Origin: Singulisphaera sp. GP187
GTDB lineage: Bacteria > Planctomycetota > Phycisphaerae > Phycisphaerales > SM1A02
Assembly: GCA_945868805.1 (NCBI GenBank)
Contig: CAMBMO010000009.1
Coordinates: 1-64,000 of the forward strand
DNA length: 64,000 nucleotides
Direction of reading: 5' to 3'
Positions 9,198 to 17,244 of the stretch are shown in pieces; within the stretch, counting starts at the first letter, position 1; each line of letters starts with the position of its first letter. The notes under the pieces are model-generated. The model searched no databases. It had not been told where the DNA came from and saw only the letters and a list, made by a program, of their open reading frames with translations. Made by a program: the position numbers and the translations under genes.

Positions 9198-9935
9198 ATG
9201 CCCATGAGCCCGACAGACGCTCGCCCCCGATATAGCCGAGTCCTTCTCAAGCTCAGCGGAGAGAGCATGACTTCAGATGGATCGTTCGGGATCGATCCAG
9301 GCGAACTCACGAGCATCGCGACCGAGATCGCATCGGCAGTGCGCGATGGACTTCAGCTCGCGGTCGTGATCGGTGGCGGAAACATCATTCGTGGAGCAAA
9401 GCTCGCCGCGGTTGGGAAATTCGATCAATCCACCGCGGATTACATGGGAATGCTTGGAACGGTCATCAATGGCCTCGCGCTGAAAGAGGCGCTTAAGTCG
9501 GTTGGCATCGAGAGTCGAGTCATGAGCGCGATCCATGTTCCGAGCGTTGCCGAGTCCTTCATCCGAGCACGTGCACTCCGGCACTTTGAAAAAGGCCGAG
9601 TCATCATTCTCGTCGCGGGCACTGGGAATCCATTCTTCACTACTGACACGTGCGCGTCGTTGCGCGCGATTGAGCTTGGTGCTGAGGTTCTCCTCAAGGC
9701 GACAAAGGTGGATGGCATCTACTCGGCTGATCCTCGAAAAGATCCCAAAGCGACTCGATATGAAACCCTCAAGTTTGCGACCGCAATCGAACAGAAACTC
9801 GCAGTCATGGATCTCACGGCGATGACCATGTGCATGGAACACTCCCTGCCGATCGTCGTATTCGATTACAAAACGCACGGAAATATTCGTCGCGTCATCA
9901 GTGGCGAGCGAATCGGAACACTCGTGACCGCCTGA
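9198..9935 (+). CDS. pyrH: UMP kinase
   Basis: 245 residues from ATG 9198, or 243 from ATG 9204. The ORF track runs further upstream into the divergent VWA gene, but the UMP kinase fold begins at RVLLKLSGESM, so a start here fits the family length (~240). PyrH phosphorylates UMP to UDP in pyrimidine nucleotide synthesis. Visible motifs are the P-loop-like LKLSGE, VVIGGGNIIRG, GTGNPFFTTDT and the C-terminal KATKVDGIYSADP. It is followed by frr, the usual bacterial pairing. Confidence 0.95.
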   Translation: MPMSPTDARPRYSRVLLKLSGESMTSDGSFGIDPGELTSIATEIASAVRDGLQLAVVIGGGNIIRGAKLAAVGKFDQSTADYMGMLGTVINGLALKEALKSVGIESRVMSAIHVPSVAESFIRARALRHFEKGRVIILVAGTGNPFFTTDTCASLRAIELGAEVLLKATKVDGIYSADPRKDPKATRYETLKFATAIEQKLAVMDLTAMTMCMEHSLPIVVFDYKTHGNIRRVISGERIGTLVTA

Positions 9936-9965
9936 CTTGATCGTTGACCAGAAAGGGACCCCACC

Positions 9966-10532
9966 ATGGATATCGATACCGTCCTCCTCGAAACGCAAGA
10001 GAAGATGACCAAGAGCATCGAGTATCTGCAACGGGAGTACCGAGGGGTTCGCACGGGACGCGCCAATACCGCGCTCTTGGAGTATGTGAAGGTCGAGTAC
10101 TACGGGAGCTTTGTCGATCTTCGCGAAATCGCGGCGATCAGCGTCCCCGAACCGACACAGCTCCTCGTCAAGCCATTCGACCCTGGCGCAAAGGCCGAGA
10201 TCATTAAAGCGATCGAGAAGAGCGGCCTCGGACTCAATCCCCAATCGGAGGGAGCTCAGATTCGAATCATGTTGCCACCGCCGTCGTCGGAAAGACGAAA
10301 GCAACTCGCCACCCAAGTCAAAAAAATGGCGGAAGAGTGTCGCGTAACGATCCGCAATGAGCGTCGCGATGCCAATAAAGCCATTGAAGCGCTCGAGAAT
10401 GATTCGAAGTCGAAACTTTCCGAAGATCAAGTCGAAAGCGCCAAGGAGTACGTCGACGAGGTCACAAAGAAGACCACTGCGAGGATCGACGAATTGACGA
10501 ACAAGAAGGTTTCCGAGGTCGAAGAGATTTAG
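9966..10532 (+). CDS. frr: Ribosome recycling factor
   Basis: 188 residues, the standard length. The N-terminus carries the family pattern (YLQREYRGVRTGRANTALLE), and the protein ends in the long helical bundle (RRDANKAIEAL and onward). RRF with EF-G splits the post-termination ribosome. The gene lies 30 bases after pyrH and 4 bases before the beta-helix gene, so all three are probably co-transcribed. AGAAAGGG upstream of the ATG is a reasonable Shine-Dalgarno sequence. Confidence 0.97.
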   Translation: MDIDTVLLETQEKMTKSIEYLQREYRGVRTGRANTALLEYVKVEYYGSFVDLREIAAISVPEPTQLLVKPFDPGAKAEIIKAIEKSGLGLNPQSEGAQIRIMLPPPSSERRKQLATQVKKMAEECRVTIRNERRDANKAIEALENDSKSKLSEDQVESAKEYVDEVTKKTTARIDELTNKKVSEVEEI

Positions 10533-10536
10533 TGCC

Positions 10537-12897
10537 ATGACACCACGCGATTCGATCGCAGCGATCGTCGTTCTGCTTTCCATCGCGACGGTCGCTCCCG
10601 GTCACCAGACTTCCCCGCCGACCATCCCAGTCGCAGTCGAACTTCCTCAGGACGTGGTGGCAGATGACAACACGCGCATCACCCGATCGTGTCGCCTCAT
10701 CCTTGCTCCCCGCCCCCTCGTCGACGCTGGGAACGATGGTGTCATTCAGATCGATGGCGACGACATCACGGTCGATCTTGGTGGACAGACGCTGATCGGA
10801 TCGGACCCGGGGACACCTCAGAATCAACTGCGTGGCATCGGCATCCGCGTGCGTGGAAAACGCGTCACGATTCGCAATGGCGTCGTGACTGGCTTCCGCG
10901 TGGGAATCTCGGGATCAGGATGCGATCACACGGTCATCGAGCGAATCGAATTCATCCGGAATTTTTCCCAGCGTCTCGGATCGACTCCTGAGCAAGAGGA
11001 TTCAAAGGACTGGTTGTGGCCGCACAAGAACGATGCGGATGAGTGGGCAACCGAGTACGGCGCCGCGATATCGATCCGCGATGCGCAAGGAGTCATCATC
11101 CGCGAGGTCGGAGTTCGGCAGTGTCAGAATGGCATCCTGCTCTCGCGCGTTTCGAATGCTCAGATCTATAACTGCGATGCCTCATTCCTCTCGGGATGGG
11201 GGATTGCGCTCTGGAGAAGCTGCGCCAACACGATCTGCAGAAACTCATTCGACTTCTGCGTTCGCGGGTACAGCCACGGCATTTACAACCGCGGACAGGA
11301 TTCGGCGGGGATTCTCTGCTTTGAACAGTCGAGCGACAACACGATTGCGCTGAACTCTGCGACCCACTGTGGCGATGGATTCTTCGGATTTGCAGGACGC
11401 GAGGCGCTGGGTGAATCGGAAGGTGAATCGGAACGCGAATCAAAACAGGTAACGCCAGATGCTTCTTCGGGCGATGCGAACTGGCATCTCGGCCGAGGCT
11501 GCAATCGCAATCTCGTCGCCTTGAACGACTTTTCCGACTCCGCCGCGCACGGCCTGGAGATGACATTCTCCTTCGACAATCGCATCCTTCGAAATCGATT
11601 TGATCGAAATGCGATCTGCGGAATCTGGGGCGGATACTCCCAGCGACTCGTCGTGCGCGGGAACCAGTTTCGCGCGAACGGCGACGTTGGGCGCGGTCTC
11701 GAAGGCGGCGGGATTAATGTCGAGCATGGGCGCGGGACGCTGATCGCCGACAACCAATTCTCAACCAATTCGGCGGGCGTTCGGCTCTGGTGGGATGAAG
11801 ATCAAAGCCTCGCTTCCACCCCTTGGGCGAAAGCGAACGGGACCGCGTCTACGGGAAACAGCATCATCCGCAACGCCTTCAACGCAGACACGATCGGAGT
11901 TTTTCTCCGCTCCTCTCCTGATGCAACGATTGCAGCCAACACGATGATCGATGTTCGCGAGGCGCTTGTCTGTGATGAATCAAGCGGGGCAAAATTGACC
12001 GACGAAACCACCCTTGCGCCGCCAGACTGGACGGAACTGGTTGCGCTCGAGAAATCGCTCCCGGGAGCCGGAAACGCCGTCGATCTTGTCGATGGATTCC
12101 CAATCTCTAAGCGAAATCCGCTCATTGGGCGCGCCGCGATCGTCATTGGCGAATTCGGACCATACGACTTCATCGCGCCGATGGCTGTGGCGGAACCCGG
12201 ACCGACGAATGTCCATCGCTGGAAGCTTCTCGGGTCGCGACCGATCCAGTTTCTCCAGGCGAGCAAGGGACAAGGCGACCTTCGAACAAACATTGATCCC
12301 CCGGTGAACACGGCCATCGTTGAGACTGAGACTCTCGGGCAACTCACGAATTACGAACTCGCGATTTTTTGGGGTCGCGCCGCGGACCAAGTCCAGCGTG
12401 TGCGCGGCACTCTCTTGAATACGAATTGGCGACTGGACATCTTTCCACTCTCGAAACCGGTCGTACCAGGAACCCCTCCAGATACCAAGACCTTCGACGA
12501 TGCGTCCAAGGGCGCCTACCGGGTTTATGTGGAGTCGCTCACGTTCCCCTTCGGAACCGGAGGACCAGACTCCGTAAAGCTCATGCCGACAGGACCGACC
12601 GTCCCGAAGGATCACTTCGGAATTCGCGCGACAACCACCTTCCTCGCAGCGTCTGGCGATTGGATCATCCGAACGCGCTCCGACGACGGCATTCGAGTCT
12701 GGATCGATGGCAAAATCGTTATCGAACGTTGGACGCACCATGGGACGATGACCGACGAAGGGCGATTCTCGATCCCAGAGCCAAGGGATGTGACGATGTC
12801 CGTTGACTATTTCGAGCTCGACGGGGACGCGATTCTCGACCTGCGCATCGTGCCGGATCCGGCATCCGTTGCTTCTCCCCAGAAGAGTGCGCCTTGA
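10537..12897 (+). CDS. Secreted right-handed beta-helix protein with C-terminal PA14-like domain
   Basis: 786 residues. It has an N-terminal signal peptide (AAIVVLLSIATVAPG, cleaved near residue 23). From about 90 to 480 there are repeated short strands with N/G/I/V spacing typical of parallel beta-helix (NosD/pectate-lyase-like) repeats, e.g. GIGIRVRGKRVTIRNGVVTG. The C-terminal ~150 residues look like a PA14 domain (ASGDWIIRTRSDDGIRVWID). Such proteins usually bind or cleave polysaccharide at the cell surface; no active site can be assigned. A secreted sugar-related protein 4 bases after frr is unusual. Confidence 0.8.
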   Translation: MTPRDSIAAIVVLLSIATVAPGHQTSPPTIPVAVELPQDVVADDNTRITRSCRLILAPRPLVDAGNDGVIQIDGDDITVDLGGQTLIGSDPGTPQNQLRGIGIRVRGKRVTIRNGVVTGFRVGISGSGCDHTVIERIEFIRNFSQRLGSTPEQEDSKDWLWPHKNDADEWATEYGAAISIRDAQGVIIREVGVRQCQNGILLSRVSNAQIYNCDASFLSGWGIALWRSCANTICRNSFDFCVRGYSHGIYNRGQDSAGILCFEQSSDNTIALNSATHCGDGFFGFAGREALGESEGESERESKQVTPDASSGDANWHLGRGCNRNLVALNDFSDSAAHGLEMTFSFDNRILRNRFDRNAICGIWGGYSQRLVVRGNQFRANGDVGRGLEGGGINVEHGRGTLIADNQFSTNSAGVRLWWDEDQSLASTPWAKANGTASTGNSIIRNAFNADTIGVFLRSSPDATIAANTMIDVREALVCDESSGAKLTDETTLAPPDWTELVALEKSLPGAGNAVDLVDGFPISKRNPLIGRAAIVIGEFGPYDFIAPMAVAEPGPTNVHRWKLLGSRPIQFLQASKGQGDLRTNIDPPVNTAIVETETLGQLTNYELAIFWGRAADQVQRVRGTLLNTNWRLDIFPLSKPVVPGTPPDTKTFDDASKGAYRVYVESLTFPFGTGGPDSVKLMPTGPTVPKDHFGIRATTTFLAASGDWIIRTRSDDGIRVWIDGKIVIERWTHHGTMTDEGRFSIPEPRDVTMSVDYFELDGDAILDLRIVPDPASVASPQKSAP

Positions 12898-12952
12898 CGG
12901 TCTCCCCCCCTGCATGGAAGATGCACGCACGGCGAATCCCGCCCAAACATTC

Positions 12953-13450
12953 GTGAACTGCCCATACTGCAATAGTTCGGACGCTCGAGTCATTGACAGT
13001 CGCCCTATCGAGAGCGGCCATGGCATCCGACGCAGGCGGGAGTGCCTGATCTGCAAGAAGCGCTTCACCAGTTACGAACGAGCGGAGCGCTTGACTCGGA
13101 TCAAGGTCATCAAAAAAGATGGTTCGCGAGTTCCGTTTGATGTTGCCAATATCCTCCGTGGCATCCAGGCTGCATGTGGCAAACGTCCCGTGCCAGAAGC
13201 GGTCAAGCAACGCATCGCCGACGAGATCGACGAAGGCATCCACAGAGATTTCGAACACGAGGTCCAAAGCGTCGAGGTCGGACGGCGCGTCGCGATCGCG
13301 CTTCGCAATGTTGATCAGGTTGCGTATGTTCGATTCGCTAGCGTCTATCACGATTTTCAGAGCGTGACCGAGTTTCAAGCTGAGATCGTCGGCCTGACCG
13401 AGAAACCACCGACGCCTTCCAATCATCCATCGCTCTTCGACCACCAGTAA
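12953..13450 (+). CDS. nrdR: Transcriptional repressor NrdR
   Basis: 165 residues from GTG 12953 (VNCPYC, read as MNCPYC), which matches the near-universal MKCPFC start of NrdR. ATG 12914 would add 13 residues and is the alternative. The zinc ribbon is intact: CPYC near the N-terminus and CLIC about 30 residues later (ECLICKKRFTSYE). It is followed by the ATP-cone (VIKKDGSRVPFDVANILRGI). NrdR senses ATP/dATP and represses ribonucleotide reductase genes. No NrdR box was searched for systematically. Confidence 0.95.
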   Translation: MNCPYCNSSDARVIDSRPIESGHGIRRRRECLICKKRFTSYERAERLTRIKVIKKDGSRVPFDVANILRGIQAACGKRPVPEAVKQRIADEIDEGIHRDFEHEVQSVEVGRRVAIALRNVDQVAYVRFASVYHDFQSVTEFQAEIVGLTEKPPTPSNHPSLFDHQ

Positions 13451-13489
13451 GCCGGCGCTCAGTACTCTTGCGCCCCCGAGTTCAAACCA

Positions 13490-15559
13490 ATGCCAAAGAT
13501 CACGTTGCCTGACGGCAGCATTCGACAATACGACGCTCCAACTACTGCCGGACAGATCGCTGCTGACATTGGTCCAGGGCTTGCCAAGGCTGCGCTCGGT
13601 GCGAAGATCGACGGCACGCTCTGCGATTTGTCGACGCGAATCGAAAGTGATTGCACGTTGGCGCTTGTCACGCCAAAGTCTCGCGATGGGCAGGTCGATC
13701 CAGATGGACTCTTCTTGTTGAGACATTCATGTGCACATGTCATGGCGGAGGCGATCCAACGCCTTTTCCCGGGAACGATGCTTGTGTATGGCCCACCGCT
13801 CGACACTGGGTTCTACTACGACATGGCTTTCCCGGATGGTCGTGCCCCGAGCACTGATGATTTCATTGCTATTGAGGCAGAGATGGCAAAGATCATCGGC
13901 GAGAATCTCCCCTTCACTCGACGCGACCTCTCGATCGCCGAGGGGATGGACAAACTCGCGGGTGAAGGGAGCAAGTTCAAACTCGACAACGCTCAGCGCG
14001 CGAAGGACGGCGGATCTGCGACGCTTTCGTGGTACACGACTGGATTGCCCGGGACGAATTGGGAAGACCTCTGCCGTGGTCCCCACGCCCCATCGACTGG
14101 ACGAATCGGCGCATTCAAAGTGATGAGCCTCGCGTCGAGTTACTGGAAAGGTGACGAGTCGCTTGATCGACTCACGCGTGTCTACGGAACCGCATTCGCA
14201 ACGAAACCAGAACTGGAGGCGCACCTCAAGCAACTCGACGAGGCGAAGAAGCGTGATCACCGGATGCTGGGAAAGCAACTGCGACTCTTCCATATTGACG
14301 AAATGGTCGGCCAAGGACTCGTGCTCTGGACTCCCCGAGGTGCCGCGATTCGGCAAGAGCTCCAGACATTTATCAGCGAAGCCTTGCGCGATCAGGGGTA
14401 CCAGCAAGTTTTCACACCCCACATCGGCAAGCTCGAGCTTTATCGAACGAGTGGTCACTTCCCCTACTACCGCGAGAGCCAGTATCCACCCATCGTCGAT
14501 CACGATCAGATGACCAAGCTCGCGGCGGAGGGTTGCTCGTGTGGCGACCTCGCGAATCGACTCGCCAGTGGCGAAGTCGAGGGCTATCTGCTCAAACCGA
14601 TGAACTGCCCGCACCATATTCGAATCTTCGCGAGCGAACCGCATTCCTACCGAGACCTTCCCGTACGACTCGCGGAATTCGGCACGGTCTATCGATGGGA
14701 ACAGTCGGGCGAAATCGGCGGATTGACTCGCGTTCGCGGATTCACCCAAGACGACGCGCATCTCTTCGTCCGAGAAGATCAGGTCGCAAACGAATTGCTC
14801 GGGTGCCTCTCGTTGGTGAAGCTGATCTTTGGAACGCTTGGAATGAACGATTACCGAGTACGAGTCGGACTTCGCGATCCCAAGAGCGACAAGTATGTCG
14901 GCGAGCCATCCAACTGGGACAAGGCGGAGGAGGCGTGCAGAAATGCAGCTCGATCTCTCTCGGTCCCCTTTACCGAAGAGGCGGGCGAGGCTGCCTTCTA
15001 TGGGCCAAAGATCGACTTCATCGTGCGCGACGTGATCGGGCGGTCGTGGCAATTGGGAACTGTGCAGGTGGATTACAACTTGCCAGTCCGGTTCGATCTT
15101 TCGTACATCGGCGCGGACAACGAAAAGCACCGTCCAGTGATGATCCATCGAGCGCCATTCGGTTCGATGGAGCGATTCGTCGGGGTACTCATCGAACACT
15201 TCGCCGGCGCATTCCCGCTCTGGCTCGCTCCGGAACAAGTTCGAGTCCTGCCGATCAGCGAAAAGAGCGAGGAATACGCACAAGAAGTTCTCACGGCAAT
15301 CCGCAAGATCGGCTTGCGCGCGACGATCGACTCGGGGAATGAACGCGTCCAAGCGAGGATCCGCGACGCGAGCGAGGCAAAGATCCCATACCTCGCGGTC
15401 GTTGGCCCTCGGGACGCCCAGCAGCGCGTTGTCAGTCTCCGTGCCTTCGGAACTGAGGCGAATCTGGGCGAATTGCCCCTTGAACGCTTCATTTCAGGTT
15501 TGAAGTCCGAGTACAAGACGCGAGGCGCAGAGTCACTCAAGAGTTCCTTTCCCGCCTGA
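13490..15559 (+). CDS. thrS: Threonyl-tRNA synthetase
   Basis: 689 residues. Domains in order: TGS (LPDGSIRQYDAPTTAGQIA, ~1-65); editing/SAD domain with HSCAH (~80-240); class II catalytic core (~260-560); anticodon-binding domain at the end. Zinc ligands are visible as the Cys in LKPMNCPHH, the His in TQDDAHLF and the His in MIHRAPFGSMERF. It attaches threonine to tRNA-Thr and edits Ser-tRNA-Thr. It lies upstream of infC, a conserved bacterial order. The 541-residue ORF antisense to it is a shadow. Confidence 0.97.
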   Translation: MPKITLPDGSIRQYDAPTTAGQIAADIGPGLAKAALGAKIDGTLCDLSTRIESDCTLALVTPKSRDGQVDPDGLFLLRHSCAHVMAEAIQRLFPGTMLVYGPPLDTGFYYDMAFPDGRAPSTDDFIAIEAEMAKIIGENLPFTRRDLSIAEGMDKLAGEGSKFKLDNAQRAKDGGSATLSWYTTGLPGTNWEDLCRGPHAPSTGRIGAFKVMSLASSYWKGDESLDRLTRVYGTAFATKPELEAHLKQLDEAKKRDHRMLGKQLRLFHIDEMVGQGLVLWTPRGAAIRQELQTFISEALRDQGYQQVFTPHIGKLELYRTSGHFPYYRESQYPPIVDHDQMTKLAAEGCSCGDLANRLASGEVEGYLLKPMNCPHHIRIFASEPHSYRDLPVRLAEFGTVYRWEQSGEIGGLTRVRGFTQDDAHLFVREDQVANELLGCLSLVKLIFGTLGMNDYRVRVGLRDPKSDKYVGEPSNWDKAEEACRNAARSLSVPFTEEAGEAAFYGPKIDFIVRDVIGRSWQLGTVQVDYNLPVRFDLSYIGADNEKHRPVMIHRAPFGSMERFVGVLIEHFAGAFPLWLAPEQVRVLPISEKSEEYAQEVLTAIRKIGLRATIDSGNERVQARIRDASEAKIPYLAVVGPRDAQQRVVSLRAFGTEANLGELPLERFISGLKSEYKTRGAESLKSSFPA

Positions 15560-15565
15560 AACTAG

Positions 15566-15820
15566 TTATTTTCTTGAAGTCCATTGGGCAAAGACCTGTT
15601 TGCGTGGTAGTTTTCCACCAACTCGAAATCCTTCGAGTTTGAACTGCGCACCCGAGAGAACTTCCAGACTCATGAGACTCTTGATTTCTTCCCCACTCCC
15701 CTCCGCATGACGGCGGGTTCTCACAATCATCACACCGGAAAGCGTCACCCCGGGGCTTGCGTAGCACACCGTAGTCAGACTCAATGCAAGATCGTTGCTC
15801 TGTGCTCTTATGGCTTCCAA
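15566..15820 (-). CDS. Possible small protein opposite the infC leader
   Basis: An 84-codon open frame (TTG start in the track; ATG-based starts are internal) fills most of the 325-base gap between thrS and infC on the opposite strand. Its C-terminal part looks protein-like (SLEVLSGAQFKLEGFRVGGK). No family is recognised, there is no clear ribosome-binding site, and it would be transcribed towards the 3' end of thrS. It may be a real small gene, a gene remnant or chance. Apart from it, the gap holds only the infC ribosome-binding site. Confidence 0.3.
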   Translation of the reverse strand: MEAIRAQSNDLALSLTTVCYASPGVTLSGVMIVRTRRHAEGSGEEIKSLMSLEVLSGAQFKLEGFRVGGKLPRKQVFAQWTSRK

Positions 15821-15872
15821 GTCATCGGATCACCGATTGCCCGTCCATCGCGCTCATATTCATCCGCCCACT

Positions 15873-15887
15873 GAGGAATTCACAATC
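15873..15887 (+). promoter_or_regulatory. Ribosome-binding site and AUC start codon of infC
   Basis: GAGGA at 15873-15877 is followed, 7 bases later, by ATC at 15885-15887, in frame with the IF-3 body. No ATG with a comparable site exists near the conserved N-terminus. E. coli infC uses AUU, and non-AUG starts there let IF-3 repress its own translation by rejecting poor start codons. The same logic is likely here. Confidence 0.7.
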
Positions 15888-16601
15888 AGCCAATTCAACC
15901 GTCGACCTCCATTCCGCGATTCTCGAGACTCTGGTCCTCGTATCAATGATCGCATTCGTGTCACTCCGATTCGTCTGATTGATCAAGACGGGCAAATGGT
16001 TGGTGTTGTGGAGCTTGAAGAAGCGAAACGCCTCGCATCTTTGGCGGGACTCGATCTCGTCGAGATCGCTGCTGATTCCCGGCCTCCAGTTGTGCGCATT
16101 ATGGATTTCGGCAAGTTCAAGTACGAACAAGCGAAGAAGGAAAAGCAGGGCAAGACAAAGTCGAAGGCGGGCGAGATGAAGGAAGTCCGCCTCGGTCGTT
16201 CGATGAAAATCGACCCACATGATGTCGCCATTCGCGTCGCACAAGCCCGGGGGTTCTTGATGGAGGGATACCGTGTCGTTTTCGTCCAGAATTTCAGAGG
16301 GCGCGAGCTGGCCTATCGAAACAAGGGCGATCAGCGCATGGAAGAAATCGCTCAAACACTCGCCGATATTGGGCGAGTGGAGATGACCCCCCGTCTCAAT
16401 GGCAAGCGGATGTCGATGATCATGGTTCCGGATCGATCCAAGATCGATTCCGCGAAGAAGAAAACGGGAGGGGCCGCGAAGCCACCGAAAACGGCGCCAA
16501 CGAAAAAGATAACACCATCGGATGCTGTCGTACCTATCGCGAACCCGGTCGATCCGTCGACCGAACCGACGACAACAATTATCGCTGCTCAGCTCGCCTA
16601 A
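15885..16601 (+). CDS. infC: Translation initiation factor IF-3
   Basis: 238 residues from the AUC codon at 15885. IF-3 binds the 30S subunit, prevents early 50S joining and proofreads the start codon. The N-domain begins at PRINDRIRVTPIRL, the conserved linker contains FGKFKYEQAKKEK, and the C-domain continues through GRSMKIDPHDVAIR. The last ~45 residues are a Lys/Pro/Thr-rich tail beyond the usual ~180-residue family length. The ORF track's TTG at 15795 would add 30 residues that do not look like IF-3. rpmI and rplT, the usual partners, do not follow; argR does. Confidence 0.93.
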   Translation: MSQFNRRPPFRDSRDSGPRINDRIRVTPIRLIDQDGQMVGVVELEEAKRLASLAGLDLVEIAADSRPPVVRIMDFGKFKYEQAKKEKQGKTKSKAGEMKEVRLGRSMKIDPHDVAIRVAQARGFLMEGYRVVFVQNFRGRELAYRNKGDQRMEEIAQTLADIGRVEMTPRLNGKRMSMIMVPDRSKIDSAKKKTGGAAKPPKTAPTKKITPSDAVVPIANPVDPSTEPTTTIIAAQLA

Positions 16602-16692
16602 CAGCCTGCGCATCTTCCAACCTTCGGCCGGCCATTCTCAGTCGCGTGCGAGTGACGGCTGTCCCGACGTCGCAAAAAATGTTCGACACCCC

Positions 16693-16721
16693 TTGACATT
16701 TTATTCGTTCCACTGCATAAT
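16693..16721 (+). promoter_or_regulatory. argR promoter (-35 TTGACA, 17-base spacer, -10 CATAAT)
   Basis: A perfect TTGACA at 16693-16698 and CATAAT at 16716-16721 are separated by 17 bases. The expected transcription start falls at about 16728, two bases before the argR ATG at 16730, so the message would be leaderless or nearly so. No Shine-Dalgarno sequence precedes the ATG, which agrees with this reading. Confidence 0.8.
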
Positions 16722-16727
16722 CATGCA
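16714..16727 (+). promoter_or_regulatory. Putative ArgR operator (ARG box-like palindrome)
   Basis: TGCATAATCATGCA is a perfect inverted repeat of two 5-base arms around a 4-base centre. It has the same geometry as the E. coli ARG box core (TGAAT-4-ATTCA). It covers the -10 hexamer and the likely start point of argR, so a bound repressor would block RNA polymerase. Autoregulation of argR and control of the arg genes behind it is the natural inference. Confidence 0.65.
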
Positions 16728-16729
16728 TC

Positions 16730-17236
16730 ATGATCGCCAAAGTTCGACGCCACCGCCAGATCGTCAAGTTGATCGAGTCGGGGCGCATCTCAAGTCAATT
16801 CGATCTCGCCGCACAGCTCGCGCGCGTTGGCATCGTCACGACCCAAACGACCCTTTCACGCGATCTCACCGAACTGGGGGTCATGAAGTCCGCGTCCGGC
16901 TATCGAATGCCCTCAGCTAGCGACGATGCGCCTCCTGTCGACCGCATCGCGCTCTTTTCCACAACGGTTCGGAGACTCCTCGTCGAAGTCTCGGTGGGCG
17001 GAACGATCACGATCGTGCACACGCCTCCCGGGCAGGCGAGCGCGCTCGCGGTTGAAATCGACCGCTCCAACATGCAGGGCGTCTTAGGAACGATTGCCGG
17101 CGACGACTGCATCTTTATCGCATGTACGACTCCTGGAACTGCCCGTGGCGTCGCGCGTCATCTGCAGGCGATCTCGCAAGGCACACCCGTCGACGAGCGA
17201 CCACGCGCCCGTCATCGGTTGTCCGCTCACTCTTGA
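16730..17236 (+). CDS. argR: Arginine repressor
   Basis: 168 residues. The N-terminal winged helix-turn-helix carries the signature TTQTTLSRDLTELG (~40-55). The C-terminal hexamerisation/arginine-binding domain has the conserved GTIAGDDCIFIA (GTIAGDDT in most relatives). ArgR represses arginine biosynthesis when arginine is abundant. It heads the arg gene block with 8 bases to argC. Length is slightly above the family norm (~150), owing to an Arg/His-rich tail. Confidence 0.95.
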   Translation: MIAKVRRHRQIVKLIESGRISSQFDLAAQLARVGIVTTQTTLSRDLTELGVMKSASGYRMPSASDDAPPVDRIALFSTTVRRLLVEVSVGGTITIVHTPPGQASALAVEIDRSNMQGVLGTIAGDDCIFIACTTPGTARGVARHLQAISQGTPVDERPRARHRLSAHS

Positions 17237-17244
17237 AACGATCC

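Noticed and set aside
9273-10583. 436-codon ORF antisense to pyrH and frr
   Set aside because: It covers two certain genes and has no family features or ribosome-binding site.
11980-13068. 362-codon ORF antisense to the beta-helix gene and nrdR
   Set aside because: Shadow of two real genes; composition follows the complementary strand.
13727-15352. 541-codon ORF antisense to thrS
   Set aside because: thrS is unambiguous in the other strand; the antisense frame is a by-product of codon bias and has no recognisable motif.
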